A program made the position numbers and the translations under genes. A stretch of DNA of 64,000 bases from Pseudomonas sp. ACM7 (GTDB lineage: Bacteria > Pseudomonadota > Gammaproteobacteria > Pseudomonadales > Pseudomonadaceae): assembly GCF_004136015.1 (NCBI RefSeq), contig NZ_CP024866.1, positions 5,948,244-6,012,243 of the forward strand, read 5' to 3'. Shown in pieces: positions 33,760 to 44,299 of the stretch (position 1 is its first letter; every line of letters starts with the position of its first letter). The notes under the pieces were generated by a model. It had not been told where the DNA came from, searched no databases, and worked only from the letters and a program-made list of their open reading frames with translations.

Positions 33760-35262
33760 ATGCCCGGTTCAATGGCTCAGGCGTTCGCGCACAATTTTCT
33801 CGGGCATTCACCCCGCTGGTACAAGGCAAGCATTGTCGGTTTCCTGATTCTCAACGCATTGGCGCTGTGGACCGTAGGCCCGGTGGTGGCCGGCTGGCTG
33901 CTGGTGCTGGAGTTCATCTTCACCCTGGCCATGGCGCTCAAGTGTTATCCGTTAATGCCCGGCGGCCTGTTGTTGATCGAAGCACTGTTGCTGAAGATGA
34001 CCACGCCCCAGGCACTCTACGACGAGCTGGTGCACAACTTTCCGGTGATCCTGCTGCTGATGTTCATGGTGGCCGGCATCTACTTCATGAAAGACCTGCT
34101 GCTGTTTCTGTTCTCACGGCTGCTGCTCGGGATTCGCTCCAAGGCGCTGCTGGCGTTGATGTTCTGCTTCCTGTCGGCGTTTCTGTCGGCGTTTCTTGAT
34201 GCCTTGACCGTGACCGCCGTGATCATCAGTGCAGCCGTAGGCTTTTACTCGGTGTATCACCGCGTCGCCTCCGGCAATGATCCGCGTCAGGACAGCGCGT
34301 TTGGCGATGACCAGCACCTGCCCACACTCCATCACGCCGACCTCGAACAATTCCGCGCCTTTCTGCGCAGCCTGCTGATGCACGGTGCCGTGGGTACCGC
34401 ACTGGGCGGTGTTTGCACATTGGTCGGTGAGCCGCAGAACCTGCTGATCGGCCACGAGATGGGCTGGCACTTCTCTGAGTTCTTTCTGAAAGTCGCCCCG
34501 GTTTCATTGCCGGTCCTGGTGGCCGGCCTGGTGACCTGCGTCCTGCTGGAGAAACTTCGCTGGTTCGGTTACGGCACGCTGTTGCCGGACAACGTGCGTG
34601 CGGTTCTGGCCAATTACGCCGCCGAAGACAATGCCGAACGCACCTCGCGCCAACGTGCAGCGCTCATCGTGCAGGGATTGGCAGCGCTGATTCTGATTGC
34701 GGGGTTGGCGTTCCATGTTGCTGAGGTCGGCCTGATCGGTTTGATGGTGATCGTGCTGATCACCGCATTCACTGGCATCACCGACGAGCACCGTATCGGC
34801 AACGCGTTCAAGGACGCCATGCCGTTCACAGCGCTGCTGGTGGTGTTTTTCGCGGTGGTGGCGGTGATTCACGATCAGCAACTGTTCACGCCTTTGATCC
34901 AGTGGGTGCTGGCGCTGCCAGCGGATCAACAGCCGGGCATGCTGTTTATTGCCAACGGCTTGCTGTCGGCCATCAGCGATAACGTGTTCGTCGCGACCAT
35001 TTACATCACCGAAGTCAAACAGGCCTTCATCTCCGGCCACATGAGCCGTGAGCATTTCGAGACGCTGGCGATTGCGATCAACACCGGCACCAACCTGCCG
35101 AGCGTGGCGACGCCCAATGGTCAGGCTGCGTTTCTGTTCCTGCTGACCTCGGCGATTGCACCGCTGATTCGACTGTCGTACGGACGGATGGTGTGGATGG
35201 CGTTGCCGTACACCGTGGTGATGGGTGTTCTTGGCTGGTATGCAGTGAGTTTCTGGCTGTAA
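33760..35262 (+). CDS. nhaB: Na+/H+ antiporter NhaB
   Basis: A 500-residue inner-membrane antiporter with about twelve helices, exporting Na+ in exchange for H+. The opening [19 protein letters not shown], the region [56 protein letters not shown] and [20 protein letters not shown] are characteristic of NhaB. Length equals the family norm. AAGGAG precedes the ATG at 33760. A family B REP pair follows. Confidence 0.95.
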   Translation: MPGSMAQAFAHNFLGHSPRWYKASIVGFLILNALALWTVGPVVAGWLLVLEFIFTLAMALKCYPLMPGGLLLIEALLLKMTTPQALYDELVHNFPVILLLMFMVAGIYFMKDLLLFLFSRLLLGIRSKALLALMFCFLSAFLSAFLDALTVTAVIISAAVGFYSVYHRVASGNDPRQDSAFGDDQHLPTLHHADLEQFRAFLRSLLMHGAVGTALGGVCTLVGEPQNLLIGHEMGWHFSEFFLKVAPVSLPVLVAGLVTCVLLEKLRWFGYGTLLPDNVRAVLANYAAEDNAERTSRQRAALIVQGLAALILIAGLAFHVAEVGLIGLMVIVLITAFTGITDEHRIGNAFKDAMPFTALLVVFFAVVAVIHDQQLFTPLIQWVLALPADQQPGMLFIANGLLSAISDNVFVATIYITEVKQAFISGHMSREHFETLAIAINTGTNLPSVATPNGQAAFLFLLTSAIAPLIRLSYGRMVWMALPYTVVMGVLGWYAVSFWL

Positions 35263-35276
35263 ACACCGGCCAAACC

Positions 35277-35381
35277 TGTGGGAGCGGCGGTGCGGCGGTC
35301 CGACTTGCTCGCGAAAGCGGTGTGTCATTCAACATTAACGTTGCCTGACACGGCCTCTTCGCGAGCAAGCCCGCTCCCACA
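35277..35381. repeat. REP inverted pair, family B, copy 4
   Basis: TGTGGGAGCGGCGGTGCGGC through CTTGCTCGCGAA, then TTCGCGAGCAAGCCCGCTCC. It has the same insertion variant in the left arm as copies 3 and 6. It separates convergent nhaB and the HAD gene. Confidence 0.9.
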
Positions 35382-35395
35382 GGGGTTTTGTGTGG

Positions 35396-36217
35396 TTATC
35401 GAGGGAGAATGTAGCGCTCGATCGCCTGGGCCGCACCGTCCTCGGTATTGGCGCCCGTCACCACGTCCGCCTGGCGCTTCACTGCCTCTTCCGACTGCCC
35501 CATGGCAATCGACAAGCCTGCGCGGTGAAACATCGCCGGGTCGTTGCCGCCATCGCCCAGCGCCGCGGTCTGCTCCAGCGGCACACCGAGAAATTCGGCC
35601 AGTGTCGCCAGCGCTGCACCCTTGTTGGCTTGCATCGCGGTCACGTCCAGATAAATCGGCTGTGAACGGGAGACCTGTGCCTGGCCTTCCACTTTGGGCA
35701 GCAGGAGCGCTTCCAGCTCAATCAACAACTGCGTGTTGTTGCTGGTGGCGACGATCTTGTCGATGCGTTCCAGGTACGGCTCAAAACTCTCGACCACCAC
35801 TGGCGGATAACCCAGGCCGTGCTGTTCACGAGGCACCATTGGGCCGTTCGGATCTTTCAGCAACCAGTCGCCACCACTGAACACCCAGATTTCGATGTCC
35901 GGCCGGTCGGCAAACAGCGCCAATGCCGTCAGCGCCGCCGTTGCCGGCAAGTAATGCGCGACCAGCAAACTGCCGTCCGGATTGACGATGGTGCCGCCAT
36001 TGAAGGCTGCCGTCGGCAGGTCGACGCCCAGGGCTTCAATCTGCTGCAACATGGCTTTGGGTGGACGGCCGGTGGCCAGGCTGAACAACACGCCCGCCTC
36101 GCGCAAGGAACGGACCGCTTCTATGGTGCGTTGGCTGAGACTGTGATCAGGCAGCAACAAGGTGCCGTCCATATCACTGAGCAGAAAACGGATGGGTTGC
36201 GACGTGGTATCACTCAT
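35396..36217 (-). CDS. Cof-type HAD phosphatase
   Basis: A 273-residue HAD hydrolase of the Cof/IIB subfamily. Motif I is LLSDMDGTLLL (nucleophile and acid Asp), motif II FSLATGRPP, and the C-terminal motifs KGAALATLAEFLG and ALGDGGNDPAMFHRAG. It dephosphorylates sugar phosphates or similar metabolites. Its start overlaps the zwf stop by four bases (ATGA), so it is translationally coupled to the pentose-phosphate genes and may act on an intermediate of that pathway. Confidence 0.88.
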   Translation of the reverse strand: MSDTTSQPIRFLLSDMDGTLLLPDHSLSQRTIEAVRSLREAGVLFSLATGRPPKAMLQQIEALGVDLPTAAFNGGTIVNPDGSLLVAHYLPATAALTALALFADRPDIEIWVFSGGDWLLKDPNGPMVPREQHGLGYPPVVVESFEPYLERIDKIVATSNNTQLLIELEALLLPKVEGQAQVSRSQPIYLDVTAMQANKGAALATLAEFLGVPLEQTAALGDGGNDPAMFHRAGLSIAMGQSEEAVKRQADVVTGANTEDGAAQAIERYILPR

Positions 36218-37737
36218 CCGAGACCGTGCCAGACGCGACCGTCGCGAGTCAGCAGATCTTCCGCAGCCTGCGGGCCGTCTTCGCCAGCGGCATAGCTCTG
36301 CACGCTCACGTCCTGCTGCCAGGCATCAAGGAAAGGCTGTACGGCGCGCCAGCCGTTCTCGATGTTGTCGGCGCGCTGAAACAGCGTCTGATCGCCGGTC
36401 AGGCAATCGTAGATCAGGGTTTCATAGCCGGTGGACGGCTGCATTTCAAAGAAATCCTTGTAGGCAAAGCCCAGTTCGATATTGGCCATTTTCAAGGCCG
36501 GCCCGGGCCGTTTGGCCAGCAGATCGAACCACATGCCTTCGTTAGGCTGAATCTGAATTCGCAGATAGGTCGGTTGCAGCTCATCGACCTCGGTATCGCG
36601 GAACTGCGCATACGGCGCCGGTTTGAAGCAAATGACAATCTCGGTGTCGCGCACGCTCATGCGCTTGCCGGTGCGCAAGTAAAACGGCACGCCGACCCAG
36701 CGCCAGTTGTCGATCATGACTTTCAGCGCGACGTAGGTTTCGGTATTGCTGTCGGGCGCCACGTTGTTTTCCTGGCGATAACCCGGCAACGGCTTGCCAT
36801 CGATTTCGCCGGGCGCGTATTGGCCGCGCACCGAGTTGGCCAGTGCTTCCTCGACCGACCAGGGGCGAATCGCACCGACCACCTTGGCTTTCTCGCCGCG
36901 TACCGCATCGGCGCCAAAAGCGGCCGGCGGCTCCATTGCGACCATCGCCAGCAATTGGAACAGGTGATTGGGCACCATGTCCCGCAAGGCGCCGGTGTGT
37001 TCATAAAAACTGCCACGGGTTTCCACGCCAACGGTTTCGGCGGCGGTGATTTGTACGTGGTCGATGTAGTGATTGTTCCAGAACGCTTCAAACAGGCTGT
37101 TGGAAAACCGGCTGATCAAAATGTTCTGCACGGTTTCCTTGCCCAGATAGTGATCGATCCGGTAGATCTGGTTTTCCGTCATCACCTTGAGCAAGCAAGC
37201 GTTCAAGGCTTCGGCAGTATGCAGATCGGAACCGAAGGGTTTTTCGATCACCACCCTTCTGAACGCTTCTGGCGACTCTTGCAGCAAGCCGGCGGCGCCG
37301 AGACGACGCACCACCTCGCTGAAGAAACGTGGCGCGGTGGCCAGGTAGAAGACGGCGTTGCCGGTGCCGCTGGCGGCGATTTTCGCCGCCAGGGCTTGAT
37401 AGGTGCTGTCGTCCAGGAAGTCACCCTGGACGTAGCTGATGCCTTTGGCCAGCTTGGCCCACAAGTCCGGGTCAAGGGCCTGATCGCCCTTGCCGACCTT
37501 GGTGGCCACTTCGGCTCGAATGAAGTCTTCGAGTTTTTTCGCAAAGGCTTCATCGGTGATGGCGTTGTGGTCGACGCCGATGATCCGCAGTCCATCCCCA
37601 AGCAGACCGTCACGACTCAGGTTGTACAGCGCCGGCATCAGCAGACGCTTGACCAGATCACCATGGGCACCGAACAGGAACAGCGTGGTCGGTGGTGCGG
37701 GTTCTGCCTTGGATTTATTGCGGATCAAACGGGTCAT
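36214..37737 (-). CDS. zwf: Glucose-6-phosphate 1-dehydrogenase
   Basis: A 507-residue enzyme that oxidises glucose-6-phosphate to 6-phosphogluconolactone with NAD(P)+. [22 protein letters not shown] holds the nucleotide-binding GAxGDL motif; [13 protein letters not shown] holds the catalytic His and Lys; IEKPFGSDL and [15 protein letters not shown] follow. The usual GASGDLxxR has Ala-His in place of Ala-Ser, which may affect cofactor choice. It is the middle gene of an overlapping gnd-zwf-HAD operon; pgl and edd are not adjacent. Confidence 0.95.
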   Translation of the reverse strand: MTRLIRNKSKAEPAPPTTLFLFGAHGDLVKRLLMPALYNLSRDGLLGDGLRIIGVDHNAITDEAFAKKLEDFIRAEVATKVGKGDQALDPDLWAKLAKGISYVQGDFLDDSTYQALAAKIAASGTGNAVFYLATAPRFFSEVVRRLGAAGLLQESPEAFRRVVIEKPFGSDLHTAEALNACLLKVMTENQIYRIDHYLGKETVQNILISRFSNSLFEAFWNNHYIDHVQITAAETVGVETRGSFYEHTGALRDMVPNHLFQLLAMVAMEPPAAFGADAVRGEKAKVVGAIRPWSVEEALANSVRGQYAPGEIDGKPLPGYRQENNVAPDSNTETYVALKVMIDNWRWVGVPFYLRTGKRMSVRDTEIVICFKPAPYAQFRDTEVDELQPTYLRIQIQPNEGMWFDLLAKRPGPALKMANIELGFAYKDFFEMQPSTGYETLIYDCLTGDQTLFQRADNIENGWRAVQPFLDAWQQDVSVQSYAAGEDGPQAAEDLLTRDGRVWHGLG

Positions 37738-38714
37738 TTTTTCGAAGTCTCCACGTGGCCGCCGAAGCCGAAGCGCTGGGCCGAGAGAATCTTGTCGCCA
37801 AAGGTGCCTTGCCCGCGCGAACGGTAGCGGGAGAACAGCGAGTTCGACAGCACCGGTACGGGAACCGATTGCTCCATGGCGGCTTCGATGGTCCAGCGAC
37901 CTTCACCGCTGTCAGCCACTTCACCTGTGTAACCGTCGAGTTTCGGATCGCTGGCCAGCGCGTCGGCGGTCAGGTCGAGCAACCAGGACGACACGACGCT
38001 GCCACGACGCCAGACTTCGGCGATGTCGCCGACGTTAAGGTCAAAACGCTGATCTTCCGGCAGGTTGGTGCTGGCCTTGGTCTTGAGGATGTCGAAGCCT
38101 TCAGCGAAGGCCTGCATCATTCCGTATTCAATGCCGTTGTGGATCATTTTCACGAAATGGCCCGAACCGGCCGGGCCTGCGTGGATGTAACCGCGTTCGG
38201 CACGATCGTCTTCGGACTTGCGGTCCTTGGTCCGAGGAATGTCGCCCAGGCCCGGTGCAAGGCTTTCGAACAGCGGATCAAGGCGTTTAACCACCTCGGC
38301 TTCGCCACCGATCATCATGCAGTAGCCCCGCTCCAGGCCCCAGACGCCGCCGGAGGTACCGACGTCGACGTAGTGCAGGCCTTTTTCCGAAAGGGTTTTC
38401 GCCCGGCGGATGTCGTCCTTATAGAAGGTGTTGCCGCCGTCGATGATGGTATCGCCAGCTTCGAGCAAGGTGCTCAGGGTGTCGATGGTGTCTTCGGTCG
38501 GTGCGCCGGCCGGCAGCATGACCCACACCGCACGTGGCTTGGCCAGGCCAGCGACCAGCGCCGGCAGGTCGATGACGCCAGAGGCGCCTTCTGCGGCCAG
38601 GGTGTCGACAAAGGCGGTATTGCGATCGTAAACAACGGTGGTATGACCGTTAAGCATCAGGCGCCGCGCAATATTACCGCCCATGCGGCCCAGTCCAATA
38701 ATCCCGAGTTGCAT
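37734..38714 (-). CDS. gnd: 6-phosphogluconate dehydrogenase, short (YqeC/GntZ-like) form
   Basis: A 326-residue decarboxylating 6-phosphogluconate dehydrogenase, giving ribulose-5-phosphate and CO2. The N-terminal Rossmann fold reads [31 protein letters not shown] and [21 protein letters not shown] are substrate-binding, and [22 protein letters not shown] contains the catalytic lysine. The length is that of the short form, which often prefers NAD+, not the 468-residue enterobacterial type. GGGAG precedes the ATG at 38714. Its stop overlaps the zwf start. Confidence 0.93.
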   Translation of the reverse strand: MQLGIIGLGRMGGNIARRLMLNGHTTVVYDRNTAFVDTLAAEGASGVIDLPALVAGLAKPRAVWVMLPAGAPTEDTIDTLSTLLEAGDTIIDGGNTFYKDDIRRAKTLSEKGLHYVDVGTSGGVWGLERGYCMMIGGEAEVVKRLDPLFESLAPGLGDIPRTKDRKSEDDRAERGYIHAGPAGSGHFVKMIHNGIEYGMMQAFAEGFDILKTKASTNLPEDQRFDLNVGDIAEVWRRGSVVSSWLLDLTADALASDPKLDGYTGEVADSGEGRWTIEAAMEQSVPVPVLSNSLFSRYRSRGQGTFGDKILSAQRFGFGGHVETSKK

Positions 38715-38984
38715 GTGCTGATGCTCCCTACTACAAATAATGTGTGTCAAAGGTTATAGCCCAACGCGACTCATTCGACTTAGTCCAGCGTTGGGGCACA
38801 TAGTTTCCGGGCATTGTGCCCGATCCAGATTGATAACGTCGGTAATCGCGCCGAAGACACAACGACCATAAAAAATAAAAAAGTTCCCTTCCGGGGCAAA
38901 AGAAATCAAAATCGCAGCCGATAGTAAATAAGCACCGATGTCGGGGCGGATTTACAGTTGAGACAGCCATTTGCGAGGTGAGCA

Positions 38985-39167
38985 ATGGGCACAGTACACG
39001 CAGCACTGCCAGCACAAACCCTTTACGTCACGATCCGTCGCGATGAATTGCGCCAGTTGAAAGACGAGCGCGACCAGTTGAAGCAGGAGCTCGCGCATTT
39101 GCGCTTGTTGACACAAAGCAATCAGGCCCAGCCTTTGCCCGTCACTCACCGTGTGCCTCACGCCTGA
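38985..39167 (+). CDS. Small coiled-coil protein
   Basis: A 60-residue protein with a heptad-like helix in the middle (VTIRRDELRQLKDERDQLKQ, ELAHLRLL) and disordered ends. GAGGTG precedes the ATG. No family is recognised; it may be a small regulator or scaffold conserved in Pseudomonas. It is divergent from gnd across 270 bp of A+T-rich DNA that should hold both promoters. Confidence 0.55.
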   Translation: MGTVHAALPAQTLYVTIRRDELRQLKDERDQLKQELAHLRLLTQSNQAQPLPVTHRVPHA

Positions 39168-39268
39168 TCCCCTCGCTTGATTCGGAAGCAGCCCAGTGCT
39201 GTTTCCGACCTGCCATCCCCCTTTCCCTACGCCATTGCGCGACTGCTCTGTCAGACACCCCCCCCAAA

Positions 39269-39284
39269 GATAATAACTATTCTC
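39269..39284. promoter_or_regulatory. Fur-box-like site before the siderophore receptor
   Basis: GATAATAACTATTCTC is an imperfect palindrome (GATAATA-AC-TATTCTC) of the kind bound by the ferric uptake repressor. It lies 80 bp before the receptor start, a normal place for iron control. Confidence 0.55.
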
Positions 39285-39363
39285 GTTTAGAGCTAAATCC
39301 CGCCTCTCCCCTTCGTCTTTTAACAAACGGAATTTTTTCTTCGAAGACAAGGAGTCGGCTGCG

Positions 39364-41600
39364 ATGTTCGCGCCTATCACCCGTTCCATGACTTTTACCC
39401 TGGGCCTGTGCAGTGCCGCCCTGTGCCCCGACTTGCTGGCTGAAACCGGCCCTGACAAAGAGCCTGGCCGCCCCCTCGAACTGGGCGCCACCAATGTCAC
39501 CGCCCAAGGCTTGGGCAGCACCACCGAAAACACCGAGTCATACACCACCGGCGCCATGAGCACTGCGACGCGCTTGAACCTGTCGATCAAGGAAACACCG
39601 CAATCGGTGTCCGTGGTCACGCGTCAGCAAATGGACGATTTCAAACTCGGTACGCTTTCCGAAGCCATGGGCCAGACCACCGGCGTGGTGGTTCAGCACA
39701 ACGATTCGGATCGGGTCAGTTATTCGTCCCGGGGTTACACGATCAGAAATTTCCAGGTCGATGGCATGCTGAACACCTTCAGCTACATGAAGTCCGACTC
39801 GGACACCATCATCTACGACCGCATCGAAGTGGTTCGCGGAGCAACCGGCCTGACCACTGGCGCCGGAGACCCTTCGGCCACCATCAACATGGTGCGTAAA
39901 CGGCCGACGTCGCAGTGGGAAGTCCAAACCGGGGCCAGCGGTGGTAGTTATGACGACTACTACAGTTATCTGGATGTCGGAGGCCCAATGGCTTTCGACG
40001 GACGCGTGCGCGGACGCAGCGTGCTGGCCTATCGCGACAGCCATTCGTTCCGCGACAAGTACCAGCAACAACGTGAAGTCGGCTACGGGATTCTTGAAGC
40101 CGATTTGACCGATGACACCGTATTGGCGGTGGGTTACGACTATCAGAACAAACACGTCCAGGGCTCCTCCTATGGCACCACGCCCTATTGGAACGCTGAC
40201 GGAGGCAAAGCGAACCTGGGACGCTCCACCAACATGGCCACGTCCTGGAGTTCCTGGCCGTTAAAGGACAAGACAGCGTTCGCCACTCTGGACCAACAAC
40301 TGGGCGCCGGCTGGCACTTCAAAGCAGCCTACACGCACCGCGAAAGCGATACGGACGGCAAGTTGTATTACGGCGGTGGCGGCTTCCCGAATGAGGACCG
40401 CAGTGGCATGAGCGCCTACTTGGGCCATATGCTCGGGACGCAGAAAATGAAGGCTTACGACTTTAACGTGGCAGGCCCCTACTCGCTGTTCGGTCGGGAA
40501 CACGAAATGATGTTCGGGTATGGCGAGGCCGAACGCCGCGAAGAAAGTCCCTACCTGGTTGAGGGCGCACAGCCGTCGGGTTACTTGAACATCCCCGACT
40601 GGAAGTACATGGGCGGCATCGCCAAGTATCCCGACACCGTCACCCACCTTTCAGGTTCAAAAACAATACCCGCCAGAAGGCTGGCTATCTGGCCACTCGC
40701 CTGAGCCTGACGGATGACCTGCACGCGGTGCTCGGCAGTCGTTATGGCAGTTGGAAAGCCTCGAGCACGACCAACAGCTACGACGACAACCTGCAGTTGA
40801 GCAGCGTCGATGCTACCCGTCAGGAACACAACGACATGTGGACGCCCTACGCCGGGCTGCTCTACGACCTCACCCCCGAATACACGGCGTACATCAGCTA
40901 CACCGACATCTTCAACCCGCAAGACAACCGCGACAGCCATCGCAAATACCTCAAGCCAGTGGTGGGCAGCAACTATGAACTGGGCCTCAAGGGCAGCCTG
41001 CTTGAAGAACGTCTGAACCTCGCCACCGCGTTGTTCTGGAGCAAGCAGGACAACGTTGCCGAACGCGACGACTCGGTACCGCCGGACCCGGTGACCGGCG
41101 AGGAGTTCTTCAAGTCAGGCGGCAAAGGCAACAAGGTTCAGGGTTTCGAAGTCGAGGTCTCTGGCGAGGTCATGGCCGGCTGGAATATAACGGCCGGCTA
41201 CACCTACACCCACTCGGCCAATGGCGAGAAGAAACGCGCCAATACCAACCAGCCGCTGAATATGTTCCGGCTCTCCACGGCCTATCGCCTGCCCGGCGAT
41301 TGGCAGGCACTGACGGTGGGTGGCGCGGTGAACTGGCAGAGCGATGTGTCCCGCGCCGCCAGTCGCCCGGTGGGACGTAATACCGATGGTGCGGTGATCA
41401 CCGAAAGGACCAACATCCGGCAGGAGGCTTACACGGTGGTCAAACTGATGTCGCGTTATGAGTTCGACAAGCACCTGTCCGCCTCGCTGAACGTCGATAA
41501 CCTGTTCGACAAGAAGTATTACGACAACGTCGGGTTCTATAACGGTGTGTTTTGGGGTGACCCGCGCACGGTGACCCTGAGCCTGGACTGGAAGCTCTAG
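39364..41600 (+). pseudogene. TonB-dependent siderophore receptor, broken by a one-base frameshift
   Basis: Reading from 39364 gives a signal peptide, the plug domain (KETPQSVSVVTRQQMDDF, SSRGYTIRNFQVDGML, IEVVRGATGLTTGAGDPSAT) and half of the barrel, then leaves frame near 40651-40656 and stops at 40704. The barrel continues in the next frame with FKNNTRQKAGYLATRLSLTD and runs to the terminal DPRTVTLSLDWKL at 41600. One missing base (for example a T in CAGGTTC) restores a receptor of about 745 residues. No N-terminal signalling domain is present. It resembles receptors for ferric hydroxamate or pyoverdine-like siderophores. A sequencing error is the main alternative. Confidence 0.88.
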
Positions 41601-41696
41601 ACGCAGGTAATTCCCATTTAACGGAATCGGCGGATAATGTCCCTTCGACATTGCTTCATGGAAGAAAGGACCCGACAACTCGTAGTGGGGCACACC

Positions 41697-41903
41697 ATGA
41701 AACGTACAACCATGATCCTCGCCGGCCTGATGATGTTCAGTTCAACAGCTGCATTCGCCGAAGGTGGCGCTGAACGCATGCGGTACTACTTTGAGAGCCT
41801 GCGGCTCAGCCAAGAGGCGAATCAAAGTAACGCCAGCAACACCGCTGAAATCAGGGTTCCGGATGATCAAACTGCGCAAGTGACAGAGCACTACAAACCG
41901 TAA
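41697..41903 (+). CDS. Small secreted protein downstream of the receptor
   Basis: A 68-residue protein with a signal peptide (residues 1-22, STAAFA) and a short polar mature part (EGGAERMRYYFESLRLSQEA). The AEGGAERM start of the mature part resembles small PtrA-like secreted Pseudomonas proteins, but the match is weak. It is followed immediately by a strong terminator. It may be transcribed with the receptor or on its own. Confidence 0.6.
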   Translation: MKRTTMILAGLMMFSSTAAFAEGGAERMRYYFESLRLSQEANQSNASNTAEIRVPDDQTAQVTEHYKP

Positions 41904-41905
41904 CG

Positions 41906-41935
41906 ACAAAGGGCGTCCTGATGGACGCCCTTTTT
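41906..41935 (+). terminator. Intrinsic terminator
   Basis: AAAGGGCGTCC-TGAT-GGACGCCCTTTTT forms a perfect stem with a T run directly after the small secreted-protein gene. Its A-rich 5' side also serves the convergent GNAT gene. Confidence 0.9.
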
Positions 41936-41951
41936 GTTTGCTCGTAATACC

Positions 41952-42443
41952 TTAAAGCGCCTTGGTCCAGAACAGCATCCGACCGTGCGCCGGGTCGAAC
42001 ATGCCTGCAGCAAAACCGAACTTGCCATAGGAAGCCTGGGCGACAGCATTACCTTCCAGCACCTCCAGTGTGATTTTGCAGCAACCGCGCTGGCGAGCGA
42101 TGTCCTCGACCTTTTGCAGCATCTTCTGGCTCAACCCCAAGCCGCGAAACTTCTTCACCACCACCACATCGTGCACATTGACCAACGGCCGACAGGCGAA
42201 GGTCGAGAAACCTTCAAAGCAATTGACCAGTCCGGCCGGCTCGCCACCGACAAAGGCCAGAACGCTGAACGCGTGGGGACGTTTGGCCAGTTCCGCCGGC
42301 AGTTGCTTCAACAAGTCGGCGGGCAACGAGTGGCCGCCACCCATCGGGTCTTCGGCGTAAGCATTCAGCACCAGTCCAATAGCCTCGGCATGCACTGGAT
42401 TGGTATAGCTGGCCTGAAGTACAAGAATTTCTGCGGATTCCAT
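41952..42443 (-). CDS. GNAT family N-acetyltransferase
   Basis: A 163-residue acetyltransferase. VHDVVVVKKFRGLGLSQKMLQ holds the acetyl-CoA loop (R/Q-x-x-G-x-G/S) and ITLEVLEGNAVAQASYGKFGF the terminal strand and helix. The substrate is unknown. The ATG at 42443 follows GAGGGTGG; a GTG two codons before is possible. It lies downstream of DinB and ZapE-like genes on the same strand. Confidence 0.85.
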   Translation of the reverse strand: MESAEILVLQASYTNPVHAEAIGLVLNAYAEDPMGGGHSLPADLLKQLPAELAKRPHAFSVLAFVGGEPAGLVNCFEGFSTFACRPLVNVHDVVVVKKFRGLGLSQKMLQKVEDIARQRGCCKITLEVLEGNAVAQASYGKFGFAAGMFDPAHGRMLFWTKAL

Positions 42444-42556
42444 TTCCACCCTCGTTCACACATTAAGTTGCCCCAGTGCATCTCGCACTGAAGGGCCGAC
42501 CGACAATATCGCGGGCACAGCCGTGTCGACAACCCGATCCTGCTGTAATTTTTCGC

Positions 42557-43138
42557 TCAAGCGCCCCAGATCAGCGCCTCGGTCCACCCCAGCTCGGCAA
42601 AATCCTCAGCCCTCAGGCCTGACTCACCAGCACAGAAAAACTCGTCCAGTTGCGGTGGTTTGACCGAGGTACCGCTGAGCATGGCGTGAACCTGCCCGCG
42701 ATGATGAATCTGGTGCTCGAACAGATGGGAGAGCATGCGTACGCGGCTCTCATGTTGCGGCGTGTCCCGGGCGATGGTCACGATCTTGCCGAGGTCGGCG
42801 TCGCGCATTTGCTCGCAGTAGGCGATCAGTCGACGGTCCACCAGCGCTTGTTCGCGCTTGAGGTGTACCGCTTGCGTAAACGGCTCGTCCTGATTGAAAA
42901 ACACGTAGCAGTCGGGATGCGGATCGTCGCCGCGCAACTCCCGCTCCAGCGCATCCACGTAAAACCAGTCGCAGGTCAGGATGTGATTGAGGGTCGCGCG
43001 CAGACTGGGAAAGAAGCTGACCCGCCGTGCCGCCAGATCGGCCGGGCTCAACTGGCTCCAGGCCTTGGCGAGTCGATGATTGGCCCAAGCGTTTTGATAG
43101 GCCATGGTCAGAAGATGGTGCGACAAAGGCTGATTCAT
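42557..43138 (-). CDS. DinB family protein
   Basis: A 193-residue four-helix-bundle protein of the DinB/YfiT type. Three metal-binding histidines are expected from LRATLNHILTCDWFYVDALE (first) and LSHLFEHQIHHRGQVHAML (second and third). Family members bind a metal and some are thiol-dependent transferases; the role here is unknown. It starts 17 bp after the ZapE-like gene and is probably cotranscribed. Confidence 0.88.
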   Translation of the reverse strand: MNQPLSHHLLTMAYQNAWANHRLAKAWSQLSPADLAARRVSFFPSLRATLNHILTCDWFYVDALERELRGDDPHPDCYVFFNQDEPFTQAVHLKREQALVDRRLIAYCEQMRDADLGKIVTIARDTPQHESRVRMLSHLFEHQIHHRGQVHAMLSGTSVKPPQLDEFFCAGESGLRAEDFAELGWTEALIWGA

Positions 43139-43154
43139 GTTCGCGGCTCCTTGT

Positions 43155-44273
43155 TCAAGCTTCGGCGAAACGTTGCAGCTGCATTTCCTGTAAACGGCTG
43201 AGGGTGCGGCGGAACGGAAACTCCAGATATCCCTCGGTGTACAACGATTCCATGGGCACCTGCGCTTCGAGGCACAGCGGCACCTTGCGGTCGTAGCACT
43301 CGTCCACCAGGGCAATGAAACGCCGTACACCGTCGTCATGCACCGACAATTGCGGCAGCTCGCGATCACCCGCCACCACCCGTTCGACGCCGTCTTCAGT
43401 GCCTCGGGCGATGCGCCCTTCGCGCTTTTGCGCGCTAAGGTTGGGCACGTCACTCAACAGAATAGCGCTGAAGGTATCGCACAGGGCGATGAAATCCATG
43501 GCGGCAAAAGGCTGTTCACAGAGATCGGCGTAACGAGTCCAGAGTACGGCTGGGCTGGCCTGCACGACATTGAGTGGGCGGTAGCCCACCTTGATTGGGT
43601 CACTGGACACCAACTGGCCGACGGTCAATGCCTTGAACACTTCTCCCAGAGCGCTGGGTTGCCCCGGTGCCGCCACCCAGTAACGTTGCAAACCTTTGCC
43701 GGGGTGCAGGCGATGATCTTCGCCGCCATCCACCGCAATCACCTGCATATGTTTCTTGATGGCCTCGATGGCGGGCACGAACCGGTCGCGATTGAAACCA
43801 TCGGCGTACAGCTGGTCCGGTGGCTGATTGGAGGTGCAGACCACCACCACGCCCTGCTCGAACATCACCTGAAACAAACGCCCGAGAATGATCGCGTCGC
43901 CGATGTCGTTAACGAACAATTCGTCAAAGCACAGGACCCGCACTTCCTCGCTCAGTTCGCGAGCCAGCGCCTTCAACGGGTCGGCGGTGCCGGTCAGTTG
44001 AAACGAACGCTGATGGACCCAGCCCATAAAGTGGTGAAAGTGTTGGCGACGGGCCGGGACCTTCAGGCTTTGGTAAAACTGGTCCATCAACCAGGTTTTG
44101 CCGCGCCCGACCGGGCCCCAGAGGTACACGCCAGTGATCGGCGTACGCCCTTCATGCAGCGCCTCGTAGCATTTCTGCAGCGCCCACACGGCATGTTCCT
44201 GGGCTTCGTCCTGGACGAAGCCCTTCTGTTCGATGGCGTGTTGCCAGGCGCTAAAGGGGGAGTCGACATTCAT
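43155..44273 (-). CDS. zapE: ZapE/AFG1-like ATPase
   Basis: A 372-residue AFG1-type P-loop ATPase. Walker A is GVYLWGPVGRGKTWLMDQFY (about 48-67), followed by RQHFHHFMGWVHQ, Walker B VRVLCFDELFVNDIGDAIIL and VCTSNQPPDQLYADGFNRDRF. In E. coli ZapE binds FtsZ and acts on the division ring under stress. Pseudomonas genomes often carry another ZapE near the rplM-rpsI genes, so this could be a paralogue; the symbol is therefore tentative. Confidence 0.85.
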   Translation of the reverse strand: MNVDSPFSAWQHAIEQKGFVQDEAQEHAVWALQKCYEALHEGRTPITGVYLWGPVGRGKTWLMDQFYQSLKVPARRQHFHHFMGWVHQRSFQLTGTADPLKALARELSEEVRVLCFDELFVNDIGDAIILGRLFQVMFEQGVVVVCTSNQPPDQLYADGFNRDRFVPAIEAIKKHMQVIAVDGGEDHRLHPGKGLQRYWVAAPGQPSALGEVFKALTVGQLVSSDPIKVGYRPLNVVQASPAVLWTRYADLCEQPFAAMDFIALCDTFSAILLSDVPNLSAQKREGRIARGTEDGVERVVAGDRELPQLSVHDDGVRRFIALVDECYDRKVPLCLEAQVPMESLYTEGYLEFPFRRTLSRLQEMQLQRFAEA

Positions 44274-44299
44274 GCGCGGCAGTATGCCACGCGGTCTGG

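Noticed and set aside
36226..37827. Long plus-strand open frame (533 codons) opposite zwf
   Set aside because: Shadow of zwf and the end of gnd, both recognised with full motifs.
38715..38984. HexR-type operator before gnd
   Set aside because: ACAAATAATGTGTGTC near 38733 has only half of the expected TTGT/ACAA palindrome, so no site is claimed.
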